DNA from: Siphonodentalium dalli
Lineage: Eukaryota; Mollusca; Scaphopoda; Gadilida; Siphonodentaliidae
NCBI GenBank assembly: GCA_032622095.1
Contig: CP136063.1
Span: forward strand, 65,051,897 to 65,115,896
Direction: 5' to 3'
Length of the DNA: 64,000 nucleotides
The position numbers and the translations under genes are program-made. Under the pieces are notes generated by a model, which was not told the origin of the DNA, did not search any database, and saw only the letters and a list, made by a program, of their open reading frames with translations. Below are positions 31,300 to 42,229 of the stretch, piece after piece (position 1 is the first letter of the stretch; each line of letters begins with the position of its first letter).

Positions 31300-32626
31300 T
31301 CATTGTACCGAGAAAGATAACATAATAATAAACAGCGCTAACAACCCACCCCATTATACAGAGAAAGATAACATAATAATAAACAGCGCTAACAACCCAC
31401 CCCATTATACAGAGAAAGATAACATAATAATAAACAGCGCTAACAACCCACCCCATTATACAGAGAAAGATAACATAATAATAAACAGCGCTAACAACCC
31501 ACCCCATTATACAGAGAAAGATAACATAATAATAAACAGCGCTAACAACCCACCCCATTATACAGAGAAAGATAACATAATAATAAACAGCGCTAACAAC
31601 CCACCCCATTGTACCGAGAAAGAAAACATAATAATAAATAGCGCTAACCACCCACCTCATTGTACCGAGAAAGATAACATAATAATAAGCAGCGCTAACA
31701 ACCCACCCCATTGTACCGAGAAAGATAACATAATAATAAACAGCGCTAACAACCCACCCCATTGTACCGAGAAAGATAACATAATAATAAGCAGCGCTAA
31801 CAACCCATCCCATTGTACCGAGAAAGATAACATAATAATAAACAGCGCTAACAACCCACCCCAATGTACCGAGAAAGATAACATAATAATAAACAGCGCT
31901 AACAACCCACCCCATTGTACAGAGAAAGATAACATAATAATAAATAGCGCTAACCACCCACCTCATTGTACCGAGAAAGATAACATAATAATAAACAGCG
32001 CTAACAACCCACCCCATTATACAGAGAAAGATAACATAACAATAAACAGCGCTAACAACCCACCCCATTATACAGAGAAAGATAACATAATAATAAACAG
32101 CGCTAACAACCCACCCCATTATACAGAGAAAGATAACATAATAATAAACAGCGCTAACAACCCACCCCATTATACAGAGAAAGATAACATAATAATAAAC
32201 AGCGCTAACAACCCACCCCATTATACAGAGAAAGATAACATAATAATAAACAGCGCTAACAACCCACCCCATTGTACCGAGAAAGAAAACATAATAATAA
32301 ATAGCGCTAACCACCCACCTCATTGTACCGAGAAAGATAACATAATAATAAGCAGCGCTAACAACCCACCCCATTGTACCGAGAAAGATAACATAATAAT
32401 AAACAGCGCTAACAACCCACCCCATTGTACCGAGAAAGATAACATAATAATAAACAGCGCTAACAACCCACCCCATTGTACAGAGAAAGATAACATAATA
32501 ATAAATAGCGCTAACCACCCACCTCATTGTACCGAGAAAGATAACATAATAATAAGAAGCGCTAACAACCCACCCCATTGTACAGAGAAAGATAACATAC
32601 ATAATAAATAGTGCTAACAACCCACC
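31300..32626. repeat. 663-bp tandem duplication (13 monomers)
   Basis: The rare GAGAAAGAAAACATAATAA variant at 31,617 recurs 663 bp downstream near 32,280, and the order of monomer types around it is repeated. 663 is exactly 13 x 51, so the whole block stays in one reading frame; this is what produces the longest spurious open frame in the window (546 codons, minus strand, 30,980-32,620). Confidence 0.85.
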
Positions 32627-35600
32627 TCATTGTACCGAGAAAGATAACATAATAATAAGCAGCGCTAACAACCCACCCCATTGTACCGAGAAAGATAACA
32701 TAATAATAAACAGCGCTAACAACCCACCCCATTGTACCGAGAAAGATAACATAATAATAAACAGCGCTAACAACCCACCCCATTGTACAGAGAAAGATAA
32801 CATAATAATAAATAGCGCTAACCACCCACCTCATTGTACCGAGAAAGATAACATAATAATAAGCAGCGCTAACAACCCACCCCATTGTACAGAGAAAGAT
32901 AATATACATAATAAACAGCGCTAACCACCCACCTCATTGTACAGAGAAAGATAACATAATAATAGCGCTAACAACCCACCCCATTGTACCGAGAAAGATA
33001 ACATAATAATAAATAGCGCTGACAACCCACCCCATTGTACAGAGAAAGATAACATACATAATAAGCAGCGCTAACCACCCACCTCATTGTACAGAGAAAG
33101 ATAACATAATAATAAATAGCACTAACAACCCACACCATTGTACCGAGAAAGATAACATAATAATAAGCAGCGCTAACAACCCACCCCATTGTACAGAGAA
33201 AGATAACATACATAATAAGCAGCGCTAACAACCCACCCCATTGTACAGAGAAAGATAACATAATAATAAATAGCGCTAACAACCCACCCCATTGTACCGA
33301 GAAATATAACATAATAATAAATAGCGCTAACAACCCACCCCATTGTACAGAGAAAGATAACATACATAATAAGCAGCGCTAACAACCCACCCCATTGTAC
33401 AGAGAAAGATAACATATGTCACCAACAACCCACCTCATTGTACAGAGAAAGATAACATAATAATAAATAGCGCTAACCACCCACCTCATTGTACCGAGAA
33501 AGATAACATAATAATAAGCAGCGCTAACAACCCACCCCATTGTACCGAGAAAGATAACATAATAATAAATAGCGCTAACAACCCACCCCATTGTACCGAG
33601 AAAGATAACATAATAATAAATAGCGCTAACAACCCACCCCATTATACAGAGAAAGATAACATAATAATAAATAGCTCTAACAACCCACCCCATTGTACCG
33701 AGAAAGATAACATAATAATAAATAGCGCTAACAACCCACCCCATTGTACAGAGAAAGATAACATACATAATAAGCAGCGCTAACAACCCACCCCATTGTA
33801 CAGAGAAAGATAACATATGTCACCAACAACCCACCTCATTGTACAGAGAAAGATAACATAATAATAAATAGCGCTAACCACCCACCTCATTGTACCGAGA
33901 AAGATAACATAATAATAAGCAGCGCTAACAACCCACCCCATTGTACCGAGAAAGATAACATAATAATAAATAGCGCTAACAACCCACCCCATTGTACCGA
34001 GAAAGATAACATAATAATAAATAGCGCTAACAACCCACCCCATTATACAGAGAAAGATAACATAATAATAAATAGCGCTAACAACCCACCCCATTATACA
34101 GAGAAAGATAACATAATAATAAACAGCGCTAATAACCCACCCCATTGTACCGAGAAAGATAACATAATAATAAACAGCGCTAACAACCCACCCCATTGTA
34201 CAGAGAAAGATAACATACATAATAAGCAGCGCTAACAACCCACCCCATTGTACAGAGAAAGATAACATAATAATAAATAGCGCTAACCACCCACCCCATT
34301 GTACCGAGAAAGATAACATAATAATAAGCAGCGCTAACAACCCACCCCATTGTACCGAGAAAGATAACATAATAATAAATAGCGCTAACAACCCACCCCA
34401 TTGTACAGAGAAAGATAACATACATAATAAGCAGCGCTAACAACCCACCCCCGTTGTACAGAGAAAGATAACATAATAATAAATAGCGCTAACCACCCAC
34501 GTCATTGTACCGAGAAAGATAACATAATAATAAACAGCGCTAACAAACCACCCCATTGTACCGAGAAAGATAACATAATAATAAATAGCGCTAACAACCC
34601 ACCCCATTGTACCGAGAAAGATAACATAATAATAAACAGCGCTAACCACCCACGTCATTGTACCGAGAAAGATAACATAATAATAAACAGCGCTAACAAA
34701 CCACCACATTGTACCGAGAAAGATAACATAATAATAAGCAGCGCTAAAAACCCACCCCATTGTACAGAGAAAGATAACATAATAATAAGCAGCGCTAACA
34801 ACCCACCCCATTGTACAGAGAAAGATAACGTACATAACAAGCAGCGCTAACAACCCACCCCATTGTACAGAGAAAGATAACATAATAATAAACAGCGCTA
34901 ACCACCCACCTCATTGTACCGAGAAAGATAACATAATAATAAATAGCGCTAACAACCCACCCCATTGTACAGAGAAAGATAACTTACATAATAAGCAGCG
35001 CTAATAACCCACCCCATTGTACAGAGAAAGATAACATAATAATAAATAGCGCTAACCACCCACCTCATTGTACCGAGAAAGATAACATAATAATAAGCAG
35101 CGCTAACAACCCACCCCATTGTACCGAGAAAGATAACATAATAATAAACAGCGCTAACAACCCACCCCATTGTACAGAGAAAGATAACATAATAATAAAT
35201 AGCGCTAACCACCCACCTCATTGTACCGAGAAAGATAACATAATAATAAGCAGCGCTAACAACCCACCCCATTGTACCGAGAAAGATGTCATAATAATAA
35301 ACAGCGCTAACAACCCACCCCATTGTACAGAGAAAGATAACATACATAATAAACAGCGCTAACAACCCACCCCACTGTACCGAGAAAGATAACATAATAA
35401 TAAGCAGCGCTAACAACCCACCCCATTGTACAGAGAAAGATAACATACATAATAAACAGCGCTAACAACCCACCCCACTGTACCGAGAAAGATAACATAA
35501 TAATAAGCAGCGCAATCAACCCACCCCATTGTACCGAGAAAGATAACATAATAATAAACAGCGCTAACAACCCACCTCATTGTACCGAGAAAGATAACAT

Positions 35601-37013
35601 AATAATAAGCAGCGCTAACAACCCACCCCATTGTACCGAGAAATATAACATAATAATAGGCTCACGAGCAGTATGTCACTAACAACCCACACCATTGTAC
35701 AGAGAAAGATAACATAATAATAAACAGCGCTAACAACCCACCTCATTGTACCGAGAAATATAACATAATAATAGGCTCACGAGTAGTATGTCACTAACAA
35801 CCCTCACCATTGTACAGAGAAAGATAACATAATAATAAGCAGCGCTAACAACCCACCCCACTGTACAGAGAAAGATAACATAATAATAAACAGCGCTAAC
35901 AACCCACCCCATTGTACAGAGAAAGATAACATAATAATAAACAGCGCTAACAACCCACCTCATTGTACCGAGAAAGATAACATAATAATAAACAGCGCTA
36001 ACAACCCACCCCATTGTACCGAGAAATATAACATAATAATAGGCTCACGAGCAGTATGTCACTAACAACCCACACCATTGTACAGAGAAAGATAACATAT
36101 TAATAAACAGCGCTAACAACCCACCCCATTGTACAGAGAAAGATAACATAATAATAAACAGCGCTAACAACCCACCCCATTGTACAGAGAAAGATAACAT
36201 AATAATAAACAGCGCTAACAACCCACCCCATTGTACAGAGAAAGATAACATAATAATAAACAGCGCTAACAACCCACCCCATTGTACAGAGAAAGATAAC
36301 ATAATAATAAGCAGCGCTAACAACCCACCCCATTGTACCGAGAAAGATAACATAATAATAAACAGCGCTAACAACCCACCTCATTGTACCGAGAAAGATA
36401 ACATAATAATAAACAGCGCTAACAACCCACCTCATTGTTCCGAGAAAGATAACATAATAATAAGCAGCGCTAACAACCCACCCCATTGTACCGAGAAATA
36501 TAACATAATAATAGGCTCACGAGCAGTATGTCACTAACAACCCACACCATTGTACAGAGAAAGATAACATAATAATAAGCAGTGCTAACAACCCACCCCA
36601 CTGTACAGAGAAAGATAACATAATAATAAACAGCGCTAACAACCCACCCCATTGTACCGAGAAATATAACATAATAATAAACAGCGCTAACAACCCACCC
36701 CATTGTACCGAGAAAGATAACATAATAATAAGCAGCGCTAACAACCCACCCCATTGTACCGAGAAAGATAACATAATAATAAACATCGCTAACAACCCAC
36801 CCCATTGTACCGAGAAAGATAACATAATAATAGGCACACGAGCAACATATGTCACTAACAACCCACCCCATTGTACCGAGAAAGATAACATAGTAATAAA
36901 GATATGTCACCAACAACCCACCCCATTGTACCGAGAAAGATATAACATAATAATAGGCACACGAGCAACATATGTCACTAACAACCCACCCCATTGTACC
37001 GAGAAAGATAACA

Positions 37014-38654
37014 CTTTGATATTAATATACTTGAAGGTACTATGAACAGCGACTTAGACAAAATTACAGCGTGGTCCAAAAACTGGCTGGTCAGCTTTAA
37101 TCCAATTATAACAGTTGGAATGTCCTTCTCATTAGTTGCTCCATCTACAGAGAATCCGAACCTCAAATTTGTGGGAAATTCAATCGACTTTGTGGACAAG
37201 CATAAACATTTAGGTCTGGAACTCCAATCAAATCTCAAATGGAACGCCCACATCGAAGGCTCTGTCAAAAAGATTGCCTCGCGCCTATCTCAACTTCGTC
37301 GCATCAAATATCAACTAAACAGGAAAACCATCGAAATTATTTACAAAACATACATTTTACCACTATATGTTAGAAAAGCTTGACCGGCTTCATATCGATC
37401 CTGGCCGGATAGTCAGCGGTATCACCCGTTCTGCCTCGGTGATGTGGTATTACAGGAAGTTGGATGGCCTTCACTCAATAAAAGACGCCAAACACATAAA
37501 TTGCAGGCACTCTATAAAATCGTCAACAATTTAGCACCAACATATCTATCCACTACACTTCCCCCCAGATCTCATGAAGTTGCAGACTATAATTGGAGAC
37601 GACCCAGTAAATGTTATTCATATTACTGCAATACTGAACACTTCAAACAGTCATTTTTCCCAAAGATGGTCATGGAATGGAATAAACTTCCCAAATTAAT
37701 CACTGACGTTGACCAATTTTCTACCTTTAAAACCAACTTGCAACATATAGATCCAACGCCCAGTCCCCCTCGACATTTCTACGACATTTTCCACTGTCGC
37801 CTACGTAACTTGTGTAGTGAACTCCGATCTGATATGTTCAACAACTATATCGCTGACAGCCCCGCATGTTCGTGTGGAAACCGGTATGAAGACGCATATA
37901 ATTATTTCTTCATGTGCCCATTGTACCAAAGAGAGCGCTCAGAATTTTCTGAGAAACTAACCCGTGAAAATCTCATAATAAGCAACATTGCAGAACTCAT
38001 GTGTGGAATTTCTAATATCTCGTCCCAAAAAAATCTGAGTCTATTTGACATCACACAGCAATATATTGCCGCGACTAAACGTTTCGACCCCTAAAAGATT
38101 TTATATTATATGTATTTATGTGTGTCCATATGGATCCATATATGTGTATGTGTGTATATGTATGTGTATGTACATACACAAGTATATCACTTCTGAATAT
38201 ACTTAAAGGTGCTTCCGAAATTTAAATTTTTATGTGGCAGTTATCTCACAAATGGACCAACCTCCCCCACAAACATACACGTTCTTATCAATTGTCGGTA
38301 CTGTCTTACAGAGCGCTACAAAAATTAAAACCTAGTTCATGACTGTCTACTATTATTATTTTTTCCTAACCTCCGAACATACGTACACCAATAGATTATA
38401 TTAGCACTCGTTTATCGTGCCACATATTCACAATGTAGCCTCATTGTTTTAAACACAAATCTACTCAACCGCTGGAAGGCAATACAAATTATATATCTCT
38501 AAACTGATCATCATGTAAATACGTTTATATACCGTCATCTTGATCACATGTATGTAATATTATTGTATCGGGAGAGGGGCTTCGTAAGTTGTAAAAACTT
38601 GTGCCTCAATCCTTTTTGTATATTATACAAATAAAATATGTTTCAAGTCAAGTC
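37014..38654 (+). mobile_element. 5'-truncated LINE inserted in the minisatellite
   Basis: Minisatellite sequence stops at 37,013 and resumes at 38,655. The nine bases AAGATAACA, normal monomer sequence, stand at both junctions (37,005-37,013 and 38,655-38,663) and form a target-site duplication. The element keeps only the end of a reverse-transcriptase ORF and a 3' UTR, ending in AATAAAATATGTT and a short TCAAG repeat. This is what target-primed reverse transcription with 5' truncation leaves. The protein resembles the CR1/L2-like group of LINEs, inferred from motif style only. It is a different family from the LINE at 51,644-55,344: the C-terminus and the 3' tail repeat both differ. Confidence 0.9.
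37015..38094 (+). pseudogene. reverse transcriptase C-terminal fragment of the LINE
   Basis: The open frame begins inside the RT domain just after the catalytic region, reading DINILEGTMNSDLDKITAW, the usual thumb-side motif of LINE reverse transcriptases, then LGLELQSNLKWNAHI and LRRIKYQLN. At 37,381 the frame hits TGA. The expected continuation EKLDRLHIDPGRIVSGITR is readable in another frame at about 37,370-37,435, and the first frame is regained by 37,444. So a small deletion plus a compensating shift broke the gene. Downstream are GWPSLNKRRQTHKLQALYKI, SFFPKMVMEWNKLP and a cysteine cluster CSCGNRYEDAYNYFFMC near the C-terminus, typical of LINE ORF2 tails. There is no endonuclease or YxDD box, so it is dead. 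Confidence 0.88.
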
Positions 38655-38680
38655 AAGATAACATAATAATAAACAGGAAT
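38655..38680. repeat. minisatellite remnant joining the LINE to unit copy 1
   Basis: AAGATAACATAATAATAAACAG is half a monomer, the right-hand stump of the array split by the LINE. It is followed by GAATCACACATCATTTG exactly as the array at 51,390 is, so array and unit are joined at the same base in both places. Confidence 0.9.
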
Positions 38681-39194
38681 CACACATCATTTGTTTAAAG
38701 GGGTACTGTACACAGGAATAGACAATTTTTTTTATTTACTCCCATTGAAATAACTTTCAAGTTAGATTGTGTTCGTGTTATATGAGTTTCGTATAAACCT
38801 AATTTAGCGAAGAAAATATTGATCTTGGAAACAAAAATATTACGATTTCAAATTACGCGCCATGTTTTTTACCTTCACCGGAGAAGACTCAGGTCGCAGG
38901 AAGAACCGGAAGTTCATTGTTCACAGCTTCAATTGATGCATCCAATCTCTTCCATCGAACAATCTCACTCCCTATAAAAATAATTGACGCTTTATGACTC
39001 TTGTTTCTTTCTCCCTTTTTTTCCGAATCGGTTATAGCTGGCCTTCCTTTTGCAGGTAACATGTTATGTTTGCAACTCAATAATGTTCGCGATCGGCCGA
39101 CGATAAAAGACACTGGACAGATACGATTTCAAGAACGGTAACTCGTACTGGCATAATTCGTCATTTTATGACTCCAGCCATAAATAATTTTATA

Positions 39195-39700
39195 CCAAAC
39201 TAGCCGATGAGCCCGACGTTGTCCGGGCTATTCAAAAACCAAATTTCAAGTCGATAGCTCCACCCGTTTCCGAGATCTGGTCTGCGCATGCGCGAAGCTG
39301 GCGTCGCACGGGCTCGGCGACCCTATAAAATTCGTATCCGGGGCAAGACACATTCACATACCAAATTTCAAGTCGATAGCTCCACCCGTTGCCGAGATCA
39401 CGTCTGCGCATGCGCGAAGCTGGCGTCGCACGGGCTCGGCGACCCGATAAAATTCGCATCCGGGGCAAGATACATTCACATACCAAATATCAAGTCGATA
39501 GCTCCACCCGTTTCCGAGATCTCGTCTGCGCATGCGCGAAGCGGGCGCCGCACGGGCTCGCCAATACGACAACGTTCACCGCCTGGTCAAACTACACACA
39601 CGTACCAAGTTTCGTCCCGATCGGTCGAGAATCGTATATTTGTATAAATGACAGACAGACAGACAGACAAACAAACATACATACAGTCTTCAAAATATAT
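39195..39700 (+). mobile_element. CTAGC-type non-autonomous element present only in copy 1
   Basis: Copy 2 reads TTTTATATTAAATAATTC without interruption at about 55,610. Copy 1 has TTTTATA, then about 505 bp beginning CCAAACTAGCC, ending in a CAGA-rich stretch and CAAAATATA before resuming TATTAGATAATTC. The empty site defines both ends to within a few bases (TATA ambiguity). Start and end style match the elements at 48,456 and 49,247: CTAGC near the start, a conserved CAAGTTTCRTC near the end, a (CAGA)n tract, then an AT-rich end. The family name is unknown to me. Confidence 0.75.
39238..39605. repeat. 122-bp tandem repeat, three copies
   Basis: The word AAGTCGATAGCTCCACCCG recurs at about 39,247, 39,370 and 39,492, each followed by TCTGCGCATGCGCGAAGC and CGCACGGGCTCG. 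The period is 122 bp. It is GC-rich against an AT-rich background and lies wholly inside the inserted element. Short open frames on both strands here simply follow the repeat. Confidence 0.85.
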
Positions 39701-39857
39701 ATTAGATAATTCAATTTTACTTTTGTGATAGCCTGTTAACCGGAACGTTTTCAGTAGACATTGTCGACTCAAATTAGTTATTTTAAAATATAATATTGAT
39801 ATTATATCGCTATGGTCACCGTAAGTTTATTGAAATTGGGGTACAGTACCCCTTTAA

Positions 39858-41400
39858 GATCAATCGTTCGATTTAACACACAATTAGTCGAAATGAATCT
39901 TTCTGAGATAACTTCTACAAAACATAAGAAAACTAAACAAAAATACTTGAATTGCCATCATTTGTGCGGCACTAGCCGACGTCAAAATCGGAAAAAGAAT
40001 CCGTCAAGTTTATATTTAAACAAATACGGAGGCAGTTGTAACTCAGAACACTCTTTATCTGCTTTTTTTATACAAACATTTCTCTTTTGAAAGTCCATAT
40101 CTGACCTGCAGAGACTCATAATAATGAGCTTATTTCCACAATATACCACCAGTGTTAACACATAAAGATGCGTAATCCGAATTAACACTCACCATTTACT
40201 ATTTCCTCGGCTTGGTGGTCAAAATTATATGATTCGAGTCGAGGAACCCACACATCAAAGCTCAGAGTGATCAGATATCGATTTTTGAAATCTATTATTT
40301 TCCACCACTGTTAATTTTTTAGTGGCCCATTAAATGGTCGACGAGAACACGTCTCGGTCCAAATTGCGGATGAAGATTGATAACTCCAAAATCAAGTGGC
40401 TTTTTGTGTTAGATATTTGCCAAACCAGCAAAATTTCGTTCAAGAAGATATTGATAAATAACAGGTTTTGGGCCATTTGACCGTGGTTAGCATTATTTTT
40501 GTGCCATTAATCGATTCTGATAACTGGTGCGCCATTTAAAAAAACGTTGTTGTTGTTGTTGGAATCTGTTGGTGTGGGGACCACCGAATCGGATTGAGTA
40601 CATTTAAATTAAATTACCAATTGACATGATCGAGGGGACATGCATATTTGCCCCTAATTCACATACCCTAAACACATACCCTAATTCACATACCCTAAAC
40701 ACGTTTGTCACGATTATCCAGGACACAGCAAACGAGTGAATCCGTAAAAGAATTGAATGAAAATCGATCCTCAAATTGGCGACAGTGAGTGGAATACATT
40801 TAACCATTGATGCGACGAGAACACGTGACTCAATCAGACTGACACCAATCGAACAGGTATGAAGCTATTTATTCGTTATCATTCACCGTTGAGTGTTTAT
40901 CTGGTGACGGCTTTTCGTGGTGACGCTTAATATATTGTCGAACTGTTAACTCTAACTCACATGTATATACCAGCTGTGTACGTACATGTCAGTTTAGTTG
41001 TAAGTCGCCATCAAGCATGTGTGGTATAATTAACACATCTGTTAACTATAACTCATATGTAGATATGTACATGTCAGTTCAGTTGTGAGTCGCCTTATTA
41101 AAGTGTCACTCATGTGTGATATAATTAACACATCTGTCTTTTTAAATGACACACACGCCAATTCCAAATTATTTTTTTATATGGTTTTCCATGCTCACGT
41201 TTTAGTCTGGTCGATAAACTTAAATGTTATAGTCAACCAGATAACCTAGAATAAATTTGGACTAAGTTGGTTTCTATTCAATCTTGAAGAGGAATACATC
41301 CTTCATAACATATCCAAAATCCGATCATATCGGCTTTGAACATTTTCTGGACTCCAATGGCAGTTGGCAGTACATGATGGTAGTTGGTATCGAAAAATTC
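39858..41400. other. unit body, no gene recognised (copy 1)
   Basis: AT-rich DNA, alike in both units (compare 55,768-57,301). Open frames here are under 95 codons and resemble nothing I know. It includes a duplicated ACATACCCTAA / CACATACCCTAAACAC stretch near 40,660-40,700 and one arm of an inverted repeat (40,212-40,400). Confidence 0.6.
40212..40400. repeat. outer inverted-repeat arm, left, copy 1
   Basis: Its reverse complement resembles 45,561-45,640 and, at greater length, 62,741-62,880. Shared words read in the reverse direction include CTTCATCCGCAATTTG, TCGATATCT, GAGCTTTG and CTCGACTCGAAT. The copy-2 equivalent is 56,128-56,320. Confidence 0.75.
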
Positions 41401-41575
41401 TGAATTTCGGTGGTAGGTGCGCCAACTAATAACAAATTAGTTATAAAATAAATGCACATGAATTTCGGTGGTAGGTGCGCCATATAATAACAAATTAGTT
41501 ATAAAATAAATGCACATGAATTTCGGTTGTAGGTGTGCCAACTAATAACAAATTAGTAATAAAATAAAATGCACG
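41401..41575. repeat. 58-bp tandem repeat, three copies (copy 1)
   Basis: TGAATTTCGG starts at 41,401, 41,459 and 41,517, an exact 58-bp step; each unit includes GTAGGTGCGCC, TAATAACAAATTAGT and AAATGCAC. The equivalent in copy 2 has four units, so the number changed after the duplication. Confidence 0.9.
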
Positions 41576-42150
41576 CAAACAATGCTTAGTCGTAAACCAC
41601 ATCGGTAGAATGTCTGTCCCAAGATAGCGGCCAAAATGGAATGAAATTTACAATTTGTGGAAAACTAAATAGCTTGTCATACATGTACAAGAACGAGCAA
41701 GCCCTCGAATTATACGAGGACGAATTATTTCTGAGTATAAGGGCAGCTTTTAATAATAAATTTAAGATTTCTCTCTAAAGTATCTCGCGAGATACAACGA
41801 GTAAATATGGACTTTTTGGACGCAAAGAAACGGGAATAACGCAGTTTTATCTGTACTGTGCATCTTTACTCGTGTAATATATATGCAATTAAACAGTTAA
41901 ATGCCATTCTAATAGGGATGTATTGCTTATACATGTATGACCTTTTCTAGAAGCAGAAATGTTTGCAATGAAAACAGTCTCACGAATGAGTCCGATAATC
42001 ATATATTTGTATATCTACAACACCAAAATCCGTCAAAATGCACCACTATTGAACAGTATGCGAGCTTTTCATATGGTATTAGGTGACATGAGTAGATCCC
42101 ATTGTCCGTGTCTTAAAATAGTAGTCACAGTCGCCTCCGGTCAATTGATC

Positions 42151-42222
42151 AAACCACTGTGTAGGAACTGTTACATCGGAAGTGATGGTTTTTGGCTGAT
42201 TTGTTACGGTTTCTTCTGATTG
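42151..42222 (-). repeat. inner inverted-repeat arm, left, copy 1 (SDVTVPTQW-coding)
   Basis: Read on the minus strand this segment encodes ETVTNQPKTITSDVTVPTQW. The plus strand at 43,785-43,873 encodes a related peptide with the same SDVTVPTQW core (best seen in copy 2). At base level TCCGATGTAACAGTTCC matches TCCGATGTGACAGTTCC. The right arm has 24 extra bases (eight codons). I do not recognise the peptide; a fragment of a transposon ORF or an exon are both possible. Confidence 0.6.
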
Positions 42223-42229
42223 AAAATAG

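Larger units (their letters stand above)
1..37013. repeat. 51-bp minisatellite array 1, at least 37 kb
   Basis: About 700 head-to-tail monomers run from the left edge to 37,013. The common unit is 51 bp, with core words CCATTGTACCGAG, GATAACATAATAATAA, the palindrome AGCGCT and CAACCCACC. Frequent alternatives are TTGTACCGAG / TTGTACAGAG / TTATACAGAG, AAACAGCGC / AAATAGCGC / AAGCAGCGC, and CAACCCACCCC / CCACCCACCTC. Length variants also occur: 52 bp (ACATACATAATAA), about 43 bp (AACATATGTCACC without the ATAATAATAA part), 55 bp (AAACATATGTCACCAAC) and 66 bp (GGCCCACGAGCAGCATATG). Three frames (two minus, one plus) lack stops in the common unit, so long open frames are a by-product of 51 being 17 codons. 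I see no gene in it. Function is unknown; a structural satellite or pericentromeric block is possible but unproven. Confidence 0.97.
38695..39857. mobile_element. TTAA-flanked inverted-repeat element, copy 1
   Basis: TTAA at 38,695-38,698 is followed by AGGGGTACTGTAC; its exact inverse GTACAGTACCCCT at 39,841-39,853 is followed by TTAA at 39,854-39,857. That gives 13-bp perfect inverted ends inside a TTAA duplication, as in piggyBac- and Kolobok-type DNA elements; the superfamily is not decidable here. No transposase is visible, so it is non-autonomous. About 505 bp of its length is a later insertion (39,195-39,700). The same element in copy 2 spans 51,408-55,767. Confidence 0.75.

Noticed and set aside
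30980-32620. 546-codon open frame (and many others of 100-475 codons) across the satellite
   Set aside because: It follows from the 51-bp unit being 17 stop-free codons. The same DNA is open in other frames too, the frame flips at every 52- or 43-bp monomer, and the predicted protein is only a hydrophobic 17-residue repeat.
1-37013. CRISPR array
   Set aside because: The repeats are directly adjacent with no unique spacers, and the context is eukaryotic.
1-37013. Telomeric repeat, suggested by GGGGTGGGTTGTTAG on the minus strand
   Set aside because: The period is 51 bp and no run of TTAGGG or a similar short unit occurs.
39232-39709. Overlapping open frames on both strands (72-119 codons)
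   Set aside because: They lie entirely in the 122-bp GC-rich tandem repeat and restate it in several frames.
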